Assembly (NCBI GenBank): GCA_008330645.1
Contig: VLTN01000064.1
Span: 62,001 to 126,000, forward strand
Length of the DNA stretch: 64,000 bases
Direction: 5' to 3'
DNA from: Cafeteria roenbergensis
Taxonomy: Eukaryota > Sar > Bigyra > Bicosoecida > Cafeteriaceae
Below are positions 24,026 to 36,400 of this stretch, piece by piece; the stretch's first letter is position 1, and each line of letters begins with the position of its first letter. The position numbers and the translations under genes were made by a program. A model generated the notes under the pieces. The model was not told the DNA's origin. It saw nothing but the letters and a program-made list of their open reading frames with translations, and ran no database searches.

Positions 24026-27000
24026 ATGGATGTTGTGGCAGCGGCCAAGGCAGCGCACGCCAAGGGCCTGGCCGTGCGCCTGTCGCAGCTGGTGTTCGAC
24101 AATGTGGACGACGACATGAGCGGCACCATCACGGACGATGAGTTCGGGGCCCTCCTGTCGGTGAGCGGGACGCAGCCGGCGCCTGGCAGCGCAGCCACGG
24201 CTTGGCTTCGGCGGGGTTGCGCACGTTCAAGAGTTTCGGTGCTTGGAACTGTGTGTCGCCGCCGTGCATCCGCAGAGCTTGAACATCCAGGTTATGGACG
24301 ACATCTCGGACATGCTGAGCAGGATCTCTGCCACCTTGACGGCGGAGTCGTTGCACGAGCTGGTGGTTTCAAAGGCGCGCATCGACAGCATCGCCAAGCC
24401 CAACCTTGGCATGTTGTGCCGCCCTCTTCCTCGCGTTGGCGCACTGCGCGTCAACGGCGAAACCCTGGACAGCATCCTTGGCCGGCGATGCCTGACCGTG
24501 CAGGCCATCGAGCTTTGCGGCATGCCACCGGAGGGCGCGCTATCCGTCTCGGAGCGATGCCGCCTCTATTCGGCCCTCTGGATCTCGATTGCCCAGGGCA
24601 GCTGGGGCATGGCGCGAGGCAAGGTGGAGCGCAACCTGCGCATCTTCGTGGCAGCAGCGCAAGAGCGCACCCTTGCCATCGCGTGGTCCCGCCTGCCTGC
24701 GGGAAGCAGACTTGCCCAGGACATGGCAGCGGAGCGCGAGGCCGTCGGCTCCCGCCTTGTGCACGGCGCCAGCGACGAAGACGTGGACTCGCTGCGCCAC
24801 GGCGGTTGGTTCACCAGCATGGCCGGCCTTGTGCACGAGGAAGACCGCCGGGGTCTGGCGGGAAGCCTTGGAGTTGCAGTCACGTTTGCGCTATTCGCCG
24901 ACGCCATGGAGGCGCTGGTCCACAAGCATGAAGACAAGCACACGCCTGGCGGCACCATTCTGTGGCGGCTCTACTGCGTTGCGCGCGTTCTCGAGGGCTT
25001 CCCTGCGGGCCCGCCCTTTGCGGCTTCGGCCCGCAGCGGCTTCCGCACGTCTCGCCCGTTCTCGGAGGTCGAATCGACCACGGCTCTGGACGCTTCGCTT
25101 CACCAGCTCAGGCAGGCACGCGAAGCGGCCGAGGAAGCGCAGCTGGCCTGTGGGCTCGGGAGCTCGGCGGTGCCGTCAACGGACGACGCGCACTCCATCC
25201 GCAAGGACATGCAGAGCGGGCGAGGCACCGACTTGTCGCGTGCCGGCCTGCGCTCTCTGTGGGAGGCGCTCCCGCGGTTCGAAAGGCTTCGCTCCACCGA
25301 GGTGTCTCCCTTGAGCGGGGAGGCGGTGCCCAGGCACGTGCTTTCCTTCGGCGAGTGCTTCGTGCTCGCCCCGTTCGAAGACGAGGAGGACGTCGCGACG
25401 CTGCCTCTGGTGCAGCTTGCCGCGCAGGTCGCCGGGATGGCGCGACCAGCACGCCCCCGCCGGCTGCCTTTTGCAGTGGCACTCCGCGTGGCCATGCTGG
25501 ACGACCCCTGCGGCGACGCCGCACTGGCGCGGTGGGCGTTCATGCTGCTGGCAGACGCGCCCGCGCACACGCCGCCGTGCCCGCTGCAGCACCGCAGGGC
25601 CGAGTTGCGCCTTGGGGGAAGGGGTGCCGACAGCAGCCCACGGGCCGGAGCCGATTCGCCTGGCTTGGAAGCATTACCGCTGACAGCTCTCGAGGTGGGC
25701 GGGGCGGCCGCTCTGGCGGCTGCGCGCGCAGCGTGGTACAGGGTGAACCTAGAGGCCGCCGTGTCGTGGCAGTCCACGCGCGCACTCAAGACATTGCCTC
25801 AGCTGATGCACGATCGGCTCTCGGTCGTTGCAGAGGGCGAGTGCGCCCCGTGGAGCCGGAGCTGCGTTGGCGCAGCGGCAGCTGGGGCCGCGTCCGCAAG
25901 CAGCATCAAGGGCGTTGGTGCGTGCTCCGCCGGCCCGGCCGAGGCCGCCGGCGCCAGTACGCTGGACGATGCCCAGCCAGAGAGCGCGACTCCGCCCGGT
26001 GTTGCGTCGTGGTCGGACGCCATCTCAACTTGGCTGCCAGTGCTGGCGCACGATGTCTTCCCGATGGCCTTGGCCATGGCATTCCCGCCGACGCCCGACC
26101 GGCGCCTTGACGTGGATTTGCCCCTCGGCGAGAGCAGGCGAGATGTTGGACCGTCCAGGGTTTCGCGCCCGCCCCGATGGGCGAAGCCAACTGGGACCGA
26201 TCTTGAGGAGATATGGCACGCAGCCACACGCGTTGACTTTGCCGCCAAGCCCCTTCCCATGCCCTTGGATGAAACTGCCGTTTGCAGGACGCTGGGCTGG
26301 GACCCGGCGCAGCCCTTTTCCCCAGCCGCGCGCTGGAAGGCCTTTGGCAGCATCCTGGAGTCGCCGCCAGGCGAGCCTCCGGCACATGTCAAGTGGCCCA
26401 ACCCTGGAAGGGCATCGGGCGCTGGGGCACGTGGCCGCATGTCAGTGATGCGGTGGTGCCTGGAGAGCTCCTGCCTTGTGCCTGGCGCCCTGGGCCAGGG
26501 CCGAAGAGTAGCAGCTGCGTCGGGGCTCATCCGGAGCGGGCTCGACCCGGTGGTGTACGATTTCGACGTGTGGGCAACGATTCTGGCAAGGGCAACGTTC
26601 GAGAAGGTTTTGGGCCACCTTGCTGCAGCAGTTGCGCGCGGACTGCGGCCACCAAGTCGCAGCTCGCCACTGGGAGCGGAGGCGGCAGCTCGCGTCGACC
26701 CAGGCAGAGACAGCACCGCAGCTCGCGTGGCGGCCGCCACGCGGTGGGCCCAGGAGCTTGTCGAGCTCGCCAGCGGGCTGGGTGGCATGCCAGCAGCTGC
26801 CTGGGACGTGGACGCTCGCAGCCGGCTCAACGAGCGCGACGTAGCAGACTGGGCTGCGGGGCTGTTCGGACTGCGGGGCAGGGTCGGCTGGGATGGGCTC
26901 CTGGCAGCAGCTCTCTGGAACCGAAGCGAGGCTCCGCTGCCCCGCAATGCTGGAGCTCTCGTCGATATGGAGCCGCACGCGGGAGACCCCCGGGGTGCCT

Positions 27001-27431
27001 GCGACGAGACCAGCTGCGCCACTCCAGCGCGGACCATGGCGCTGTTGACTGTTCTGTCGCAGCTACGGCCTGCTGCTGACGGCTCATTCACGCCTCGGGG
27101 CTGGGCAGTTGCCGCCAAGGCAGCATACTCGAGGGCGTGGGAGCTGTTCCAGGCAATGACCCACGCCATCCGCAGCAAGCCCAGTGCGACAGAAAATGAC
27201 GCCATGTGGGCGTCGGCCCTGGCGCGCGCGCTCTGGGAGGCACGCAGGGAAGCGCCTGCCGCGCGGCTGGACGTCACGTCGTTCCTGGCGACTGCAGCTG
27301 CAGCAGTGGAAGGCGGGGACACCCAGCCCGGCCACCCAGGCGTTGTGGCATTGCTGGCGCGCACGCTGCACCTGAGCGGAGGGACGCTGCGCGATGCGAT
27401 CGCTGTGATGCGGGACGTAGCCGGCCCTTGA
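24026..27431 (+). CDS. Large orphan protein with one N-terminal EF-hand
   Basis: Two phase-0 exons: 24026-24160 and 24276-27431 (115-bp intron, donor TCG|GTGAGC, acceptor ATCCGCAG); 1,096 residues. Start ATG context is gccATGG. Exon 1 is short and carries a canonical EF-hand loop, DDDMSGTITDDE (residues 28-39), with Asp, Asp, Ser, Thr and Glu at the ligand positions, so it may bind Ca2+. The loop's exiting helix crosses the exon junction (FGALLS|SLNIQVMDDI). The remaining ~1,050 residues look folded, mostly helical, with many Trp and Cys and little low complexity, unlike its neighbours; I recognise no domain there. An acceptor 15 bp downstream (CATCCAG) would drop five residues. Function unknown; possibly a Ca2+-responsive scaffold. 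Confidence 0.8.
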
Positions 27432-27686
27432 TCCGTCCATGCCGCGGCATTCTTGACAACGTTGCGCCGGTGCTGTATGCCTGCGTGAAAGCGAGTGATA
27501 AAACGTGTTCTGTGTGGAGATGCTCTCCGTGGCACGCACAGCGGTTTCGCCAAGAGCAAGCTTTCGCGGAGGTTGGTTGGTTTGGCTGGGCCGGAATGGC
27601 TGGGCCAGCGCTCCTCCAGCACGCACACGCCGCACTGGGGTCAGACATTCCCGCTCGGGTCCTCAATCGCCGGTAGGCTCACTCAC

Positions 27687-29682
27687 TTAGCCCTTCAGCG
27701 GGGGGAGAGGGGTCAGTGCCAGCCGTCCGTACGCGCCGGGCCCGGGCACAGTCGGGTCGGTTCCGCTGGTCAGTGGCGAAGGCCCCGACCGACCGCGCAG
27801 CGACCACGAGTTGACCGACGGGATCACGGACACGCTGCTCTTGCCAAGGGTTGAGGCCGCAGCGCCAGTGCCAGCGCCAGTGCCAGCGCCAGTGCCAGTG
27901 TCGCTGGCGGAGCGACGGTCGTGCGGGCGCGATGCTTGCCGCACCGACTCGGTCGCTGCCGTGGAGGTTCGGGCGCGGAACGAAAAGCTGGGCGAGCTGG
28001 GCCTCACCGCAGCAACCGCTGGCGGTGGGCCGCCGGGCCCCGGGCCGGGCTTGGGCTCCAGGGATCGTTTCGACGTGCCGATGCGGCCTCCAAGCACCCT
28101 CCTTGAGCTGGACAGTGTGTCCACGCGAGCAAGGTACTTTGGGCCTGGAGACGCAGTGCGCAGCTGTGATTCGAGCGATCCGAACGTCGTGCGGCCACGA
28201 ATTGACGAGGACTTGGAGGTGAACGTTGACCGCATGCTCCGGAAGTCGGCGGCCGCTGTGGTCGGCCGCTGCTTGTCACGGCCCTCACAGCGCATCGGGG
28301 ACACTGCCCCAGCCGATAGCCGCGGCGCTGTGCCGAACTTGCACGACTGGGCATTTCGGAACCGCGAATCGGCCTCCTTTCTGGCCAGGCCGCCCTCGAA
28401 GTCGTTTGATGGCGGCAGTATGGGAGCACTCGCGGCGGACGTGGGCCGCGCTGGGCTCGCGGCTGTCGGCCTGCTCCGACCCTGAATCAGAAATGTGGGC
28501 GCTTTGGGCAGTGTGAACGACTGCACTCCCATTGCGCGTCCGTCACCCGAATTGTGAGCGGCCGGGCCGGGGCTGCCTCCGGCGTGGCCCTGGAACTCTG
28601 GAGAGGCGCCTGCTGCCGTCCTGCCACGCATGGAGAAGGCAGGTGTACCCCGCATGGATGTGTGCGTGTTGGGGCCCGTTGCGGCCGGCGGCTCATAAGT
28701 TCCCGGCCCGGGCGAGGCGCCGCGTGAGTGCTCGAAGATGCTCCGTCCGCGTCCGCGCACACTGGATGCCATAGCCGAGGGACGCGTGGACTCGAAGGCG
28801 GCAGCGCCGATTCCCGACTTCACAGGGGAGCCTTGGACTCCAGCCGTGAGCAGCGTGTGGTCGGGCGTGGCCAGTCGCGCGCCCATTGAGTACGACGGGC
28901 TTGACACCGACACGGCGGCATGCGCTGCGTCCAAGGCGTAGCTCACTGGCGAGGGGAACTCCGCCCGCTGTCTCCTCACAGCGTCTTCTTCTGTGTCGTG
29001 CCTCGATGCCAGCAGATTCGCTGCGGCAGCATCCGAGAGAGTCAGGAAAAGTGGCGCACACCTCGGCACGGATCCAGGCAGCAACCGAGTGCGCCGATGG
29101 GGATACGGCTGCCGTGCAGGCACACTGGACCAGGCTGCACCCGGCGGGGCGAGCAGGGCAGGCTGTGCCCCCTCTCCCCCCTTCCCCGCGAGCCGATCCC
29201 GATGCGCGCGCACCACCCCCACCGGCACTGAGAACCAAGCGGCGGCCGCGCCCTGCCCTGAAGCGGTCCGCACGGCGCTGCTTGCAACTCAAGTGTGGCC
29301 ATGGTGGCCTACGCGCGAGTTTAGCACCGGCGCTTCAACTGGCTCGTGTGCGGGCAGAGCCGAACTCACTTGCTGCTCGGCGGCAAGTGGAGAGTGACGA
29401 GACTGCGTCCGCCCTATCGTATGTGCCCGGGCCGGGGGTGGCGCCGCCTGGACTGCCAGCTTCAATTGACGGCCGAACTGCAGTTCCGAACCCAAAGGCT
29501 GGGGCGTGCAGCTTGCCGGCGCCTGAAACCGCATGATCTGCCGACTCGGGTCGGTACTTGCCCGGGCCGAGCATGTCCCCGGTCGCGGACCGCGGCTCGC
29601 GTGTATCTCGGGGGGCCATGGAAAAGGCCGGCGACGCGGCCTGGGTGGAGTCAACGCCAAAGTAGCCGCCGCCAATGGCCAT
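27687..29682 (-). CDS. SHIPPO/STPGR (sperm-tail PG-rich repeat) protein
   Basis: Two exons: 29682-29370 and 29020-27687, joined in phase 1 across a 349-bp intron (donor GCAGCAA|GTGAGT, acceptor GCCGCAG|CG); 548 residues. Repeats of the form PGPGTY plus partner PAFSMxxR are spread throughout: MLGPGKYRPE and TPGPGTYDRA in exon 1; SPGPGTYEPP, TPAFSMRGRT, SPGPAAHNSG, ASPGPKYLAR and VPGPGAYGRL in exon 2. This family includes axonemal microtubule inner proteins and outer-dense-fibre proteins, so I expect a flagellar or microtubule role. The first ATG follows more open sequence, so an earlier exon is possible. A short Gly-Thr/Ala repeat (about 27860-27900) comes from a CAGTGC/CAGCGC hexamer array. 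Confidence 0.87.
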
Positions 29683-30078
29683 CGCCAACCAGCCACGAGT
29701 CCGCTGGCGCCCAGATTCAACGCCTGCAGTGCCACGGCGGGGGCGGGAGTCCTGCCTTTGCCCGTCGGGCGCGCTAAGCAAGTGGCAAAGCGGGTTCTCC
29801 GAGCGAGGGCCGAATCCAACGCGAGCCTGCCCGCTGGTGCGCCAGTGACGCGCGTTCGGACTGATCACGGCCCCGATATTTGCGACCGCTGGCAGAGCCG
29901 AAGGCGCGCGGTGTCTCCGCGCTCAAACGCCACGACCGCAGCGCGCCCCCGTCCCCACGCTTCGCCACTTGCTCGACCTCGCCAAGCGAGACCGCCTCGC
30001 GAGCACTCGCACGCGTCTGGCCGGCTGGCGATCGGTCCGCTCGCTGCCCCGTGGCGTGCCTCCCCGCCGCTCGGCGAG
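29683..30078. promoter_or_regulatory. Divergent promoter region between STPGR and CAF-1 genes
   Basis: 396 bp between the STPGR start codon and the candidate first exon of the CAF-1 gene. This is close to the 394-bp gap between ATP synthase delta and SRP54. No motif identified. Confidence 0.35.
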
Positions 30079-30545
30079 ATGAGCGCAGTTCGCGTGAGAC
30101 ATGGCCGAGGCAGCATCCGCAGCCGTGGCCGCAGCGCAAGGCGTGGCATCCCCCCCCTGACGACGCAGCGGGTACTTGAGCGACTGCATGCGGTGTGGCG
30201 GGGAGAGGGCAGCGCCGGGTGGCCCCTGGGGAGCGCGCGGGGCGCCGCGTTGCGGCCTTGCGCATTGAGTTTGAAATTTGGCACCCTGCGCCGTCGGTGC
30301 AACCCGGCCGCCCTGCCGCCCGCACGCCGCGCAAAGCATGTGCACCGACGGCTGGGAGCGTGACTGGAAGCTTGATGCCGATGCACGGGCGGCAGCAGCC
30401 CCAATCGCACCCTCGCTGGCCTGCAAGACGCCTCCGACGCGTCGCGGCGCAGCGCGCTTGCCGTCGGCTCCGCGCCAGCTCTGCCGCCAAGCTGCAGTCG
30501 TGCCGTCCTTCTCCGGATGCCCTCCCCGCCACATGATTTTCGCAG

Positions 30546-33071
30546 AGCGCGGCAAGCGCAGATGCACTGGAAGCCCCGTCCGTCCCCGCCGCCCGCCCAG
30601 CCCGCAAGCGCGCCTCGCCAGCTCCGAAGCGCGGCTCTGCCAAGCCCAAGGCAAGTGCCGCGTTCTTGTCCGGCTGGCTCAAGCCGAGCCCCGCCTCGGC
30701 CAAAAAGGCGGCCCAGCCCACACCCGCCCGCAGCCCTGGATCGGGGGCAGACGAGTCGCCGGTTGCGCAGCAGGCGCAAGTGGTAGGCTCGGCTCAGCCG
30801 TGCTCGGAGCAGTCGTCGTCGTCGTCGTCGTCGCCAGACGCTGCACCAGCTTCGGCGACGGACTGTGTCGCAGCTCCAGCTGTCGTCAGCACGCCGCCTG
30901 ACGCTGCTGCCAACGCTGGAGGCGCTGCCAGTTGCCCAACGAGCGGTGCCACAGCCAGGCGCTTCTCAACGCCAGACGCTGAGGAAGGAGCTCTGCCGGA
31001 TCAAGACGCGGCTCTCAGCTCTGCGTCTGCTTCACCGAACCCCCTCGCTCGGAGCCGCCGGCAGAGCAGCTCGACGCGCCGCTCAGGGCAGACGGCGGCG
31101 GCCGGTAGCCAGGAGGAGGAGGAGGAGGAGGAGGAGGAGGAGGACGACGATGATGACGATGACGATGACGATGACGGGGAGGCCGGTGGGGAGGTGGCCG
31201 CGGCTGGTGTGTCTGCCGGCTCCAAGAGCAGCGCTGCCAACCCCAGCAGGAGCTCACCAATCGCCAGTCTGGCTCAGCGCCAACCGAAGCGAGAACGCGC
31301 CGAGTCAGCTGACACCCCGGCGACATCACAGGCAACGCCCGCAGCCGGTGCAGCGTTGACGACCGGCGAGGCGTCGATGCCGACTTTGGAGTCGCTCAGT
31401 GAAACCGCCGCCCCTCGGGGCACTGCTCCAGCGGACGAGGGCGCAGACGCCGCGGTCAGCCCGAGCAAGCGGGCTCGGCTGGACGCTGCTGCTGCCGCTG
31501 CTGCTGACGCCGCCTCCACAGCAGCGCCTCCAGCCGAGCCGGCCGCTGAGCAACCCGCGGTGCTCGCGCTGCCGGCTCACCTCACTGCCCCTGAAGCAGC
31601 CACCTGCCGCGGTTTCGCCGGTCAGCTGGTGTCCAGATCGCAGAGCGCAACGGCTGCCCACACCCGGCACAGCCGCATGAACGCGGAACACAGATCCTTC
31701 CTGCAGGAGCTGTCTCGTCGGGCACGCCAGGACGCTGCAGCGGCGGCAGCGGAGGAGTCGACTGAGGCGCCGGGCGCCTCTGCTGGCTCTGCCGAGGCGC
31801 TCGGCTCATCTGCGGTCGCGGCAAGAGTGGCGGTGAGGCGCGCAGCTGTTGCCGTGGCCGCGGAGCTGCTTGCCAAGGAGTCACTCCTGGAGTCACTTGG
31901 ACTTTTCGCAACGGACAAGCACACGATCGCGATGCTTGCACGATTCATCGTGGACGCGGCTGCGGCGCGCACGAGACGGGGGGACGATGCCGCCCCAGCC
32001 CTCCGGTGGGTGCCATCTGCGCACGCGCAGGCTGCCACCGCAACCGCAACTGTGGCCGCGAATGCAGCTGACGGTCCGGGCGACGCTGCAGCGTCAGCAG
32101 CGGCACCCTCGCTGCCGGCAGCAGCGGCGGCTTCCCAAACAGCAATCCCTGCGGCCGCTCTCCCGAAATCGGGAGCGGCGTCGTCGGCAGACTCGGCACT
32201 GGCGCTGCTGCTGGCGGCAGCGGCTGGAACACCCGCCCCAGTCTCCGACACGAAGCCTCCAGGCGATGCAGTCGATGCCACAGCGGCAGCTGCAGCAGCA
32301 GCCGAAGCAGCTCCGACCCAGCGGCCTGCTGCCTCGGACCCCTCCGCAGCTCAGTGGCAGGCACTTCCCGTGCTGCTGGCGCGGCTCTGCCACGGATCCA
32401 CCATCGAGAGCGAGGAGGAGGCGGAGGAGTCACTGGTCGACGTCCTCTGCCGCCTGCTCAACGGCAACTGCGACGCGAGCGGCTGCCGGTTCGTTGCAGC
32501 GCTCAACACCGCAGCCCCTGGTGGAAGGATTGGGAGGGATTCGGTCAGGCTCGCGGTGCAGGAGTCGCTGCGCCGTGGCCTCGTCAATCTTGTTCCGGTC
32601 AAGCTGGCATCAACTGTGGGTCAGGCGGTCGCAGCTGCTGGTGCGTGCGAAGTGTCCCCGATTCACCGCTGGCGCGCGGTGTCGCGCGCAGCGCTGTCAT
32701 GTCCGACGACGGCAGTGGGTCTCGATGGCTCTGCCGCTGTGGCGCGCCGGCTGACTGCGCCCGACGAGGGCTCTGCCGATGAGGCGGCAGCGTCGCCCGT
32801 GGAGGAGGACGAGGACAGCGACCCGCTGACGCTTGTGGCTTCAGAGGGAACATCACCAGCCCATCAGGTGGTCATTCCGCTGTCATCCTCGCTAGTGTGC
32901 TCTGCCACTGCGCTGGGCGCAGCCATGGCCTCGGACTTGCGATCGATCAAAGCGGAGTCGTCGCTCATTTCGTCCATCGCAAAGCTCGTGGTTGCGGAGG
33001 CCAAAGCCGTGAAGGCAGAGCTGAAGGCGAAGGAAGCGCTAGAGCGCAGCAAGCAGAGCCGTAGCGCGCCT

Positions 33072-33110
<39 letters not shown>

Positions 33111-33425
33111 GCTGGTGCTGGCGCTGGCGAGGATGCGGCGGCGGATGCAACGGCAGCGCCAGTGGAGGCTGCCTCCACGACTGCCGATCGCAGAGTGGGC
33201 AAGCTGGAAGCCAGCTCTGCCGCCGCGCGTGCAGCGGCTGCCGCCGAGGCGAAGTCCTTCCCAGCGGCTCTGCAGCAGGCGCGGAAAGCGAGCGACGCGG
33301 CGTCGCTCGATGCAGCCAAGGCCGCCACAAAGGAGTCACAAGCCATCGCGGCCAAGGTAGCCGCAGCAGCTGCCAAGCGGGCCAAGGCCGCGGCGAAACG
33401 ATCCTCCGCCCCCAGCAAGCCCTCA

Positions 33426-33470
<45 letters not shown>

Positions 33471-36400
33471 GGAGCGGCGTCGTCGTCGTCGAAGCCAGCT
33501 GCGTCGGCGACCGCGGCGTCTCCAGGCCATGGCAGACAGGCCAAGCGGGCGGGCGAGGCCGCCGGAGAAACTTCCAAGAACACGCTGCAGAAGCAGGCCA
33601 GCATGATGAAGGGATTCTTTGGCTCTGCAGGCAGAGCCACTTCGAATGGATCCCCCGCTAAGGACAGGCGCTCGGCGCCAGCGGGGGCGTCTGCGCGTGG
33701 CGAGGCTGCCAGCGCCGCGGCTGCCAGCGCCGCGGCTGGTGCTGTTGGTGATGCTGTGGCTCCTGCCGCCGGCGAGACGGCAGCTGCCCCGGCGAATGGT
33801 TGCGCCGGCTCCAGTGCTGCCTCTGCCGGTCAATCGACTGGGCTGGCCGGAGACATGTCTCGGGAAGCCCGACGAGTCTTCGGTCGGCCAGAGAGAGTCT
33901 CCGACAGCTCTGCAGCCATGGGGGCTCTGCTGGTCCAAAATCCCTCCAAGCCCTCTGGCAACGGCACCGCAACGGACGCGACTCGGCAGGCCCTGCTGAC
34001 CCTTCCAGCGCTCCTCTCAGAGGCCGTGGGGGCCTGTGGTCGCTCGAGGCGGAGTCACTCGTCCGCCACCCGCGCCCGTCGGCAGCAGCAGCTGCGCGAG
34101 CAGCAGCGACGCTGCCGTGAAACCGCGGCGACGGACCCTTCGACGGCGAAGCGAGTCACAGTTCGATCGCTGCCCGCGGTTTCGCGGCCCAAGTACTTGA
34201 GTTTCCTGGAGTCGGAGCGCGGCGCGTTTTGGGGAACTTTCTCGGCAACTTCCGCGGCGGGGTCGTCGCTGGAGATGTCGTCTCGGCGAGCGACGCTGTC
34301 GCGCAGCCGTGGCGAGGGAGCAACGCGCCTGGCTGAGGAGCAACTCCGCGCAGCTGCGGCTGGCGCCGCGGCTGTGGCGGCTATGCGTAGCGGTTTCGCT
34401 CGATCAGCTGACGCAAGTGGCTCTGCCGGCGAAGGTCCATCGCGAGCCGAGGAGGAGGCGGCGCTGGCGGTGGTGGCCGGCACCACCGTGTTTGAAGGCT
34501 TTGGCGCCTGGGGCTGTGCCAACAGCTCTACCAGCTCTACCAGCTCTACCAGCTCTAGCACTGCTGATCGAGCCACGTGCTCCGGCGTGGCGAGGGGTGC
34601 GAGGCCGGCAGCGAGCGATGTTAGATCCAGCGCCGGGGACTCGACGCGGGAAGGGCACGAGTCAGACGCCGGGTCAGACGCCGGGTCAGACGCTGAGTCA
34701 GACGTCGAGTCGGAGGAAGAGTCAGACGTCGATTTGGAGGCAGGCAGTGTCGACGAGAGCGACGGCAGCGGGTCTGATGACGAGAGCGACGCTGAGGAGG
34801 ACGACGTCACGGAGGACGATGGCGCCGACGACGCAGTCACGTCCGGGTCACCGAGCCATCAGAGTTTGCCTGCTGCAGCACCCGGCCAAGCCACCGCGGA
34901 TGCCGAAACCGCTGCGGCACTGTTCGGCGTTCCGCTTCGGACGTCGGCGACGTCAGCATCAGCGGCTGCCGCCGCCGGTGCCGAGCCCTGCCCGAACGAG
35001 GAAGAGGAGGAGGAGGACGACGACGATGAGGCGGCTGGCATCGCGGACGGCACTGCGGCGCTGTCGGGGGCGTGCGATCGACTAAGCGGCCGACGTCCTC
35101 TGGTTCGCGATTGGACGCTGTTCGATTACGGGTTCGATTCGGAGGCGGAGTGGGTCGAAGTGCGCGAGGCAGAGGGCAGAGCCAAGGCTGGCAGAGCTGG
35201 GGGCGAGACTGCCTGCGACGGGAACGACGACGACGACGACGACGAAGACGATGACGACGAGGAGGACGAGGACGAGGACGGTATCAACAACGGCGGCGGG
35301 GAAGGATCCGGCCTCCCAAGCGGCTCTGCGGGTCACACTTCGTCTGCAGGTAGAGCTGTCGAAAAGGCTGGTGGGGCGGCTTACGACTTTGGCGACGGCT
35401 GGCTGTGTGGCGACGACGAGGTGGAGTACGACGGCGAGGACGATGCCGCTGCCGACGACGACGTGGGCGACGACGAGGATGGCGAGGACGTCGACGATGG
35501 CGACGTCGGTGGCGCCCCCAGCACTGCTTCTGGCGGGGCCGTGCCGGGCGAGCACGCGCCCGGCTCTGCAGGCGCTGCCACGGATGGGTCGGCCACGCTG
35601 GTGTATGGGAAGTGTGCTCCGGTGGTGGCAGGATTCCTTCGATCAGCTCTGCCGACATCGGCTCCCCGCGACGCTTTGCTGGCAGAGCTGCGTCTGCGCG
35701 CCTTGGACCCGGTTTGGCCCACTTCGGCGTCGTATGCAGGCGTTCCCGGAGCGGACGCCGCGGCTGTGTCGGGGCGTCCTGACGAGGCCAAGCCTTGGCT
35801 GACGTCGGCCCCGCGGGGCTCGCTGCTGTTCAAGACCCGCTTCGGCGGCGTCCCGCTTGACGGTGAAACCGACGGGCCGGCGGGCTCTGCGGCAGACGCC
35901 GCCGCATCGGGGGCAGCGCGGGCCGCGAGCAAGGCGGCTGGGTCCGTGGGGCCCGGTGACAGCCCAGCGGGCCGGCGCGACGGTCCGGCAACGTTCCCGT
36001 CGACGCTTCGCTCAGCTCTGGCCAGGGCCATTGACGGGACGACGGCTGCCATCAACGCCGTCGCGACGGCGTTCCTGAGTGCGCACCCGGCAGAGCTGGC
36101 GGGAGTGTCGCGCCGGGCGGTGAGCAACGCGATTCGGGCGATGGCCACGCGCGGTTTCGCGGATGTGCCTGCCTGGGCGCGGAATCTGCCGGCAGCGCCC
36201 GCATCCGCGTCGGCGAAGGACCACCATGCCCCCAAACCGTCACCCCCGGCAGCCGCGGCCTCGTCGGCTGCTGGCGCGGGTGCCGGTGCCGGTGCCGGCG
36301 CCGGCGCCGCTGGTTCTGGTGAGGGAACTGCCGTGGGTGGTGCGTCAGCTGACGCGTCAGCTGACACCAAGCCTCAGCGCGTGGTGCTGTCGCTGGACGC

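Noticed and set aside
25799-27628. A 600-codon antisense frame opposite the EF-hand gene
   Set aside because: It has shadow composition (Ser/Arg/Ala) and no motif, while the + strand frame is longer, better composed and spliced to an EF-hand exon.
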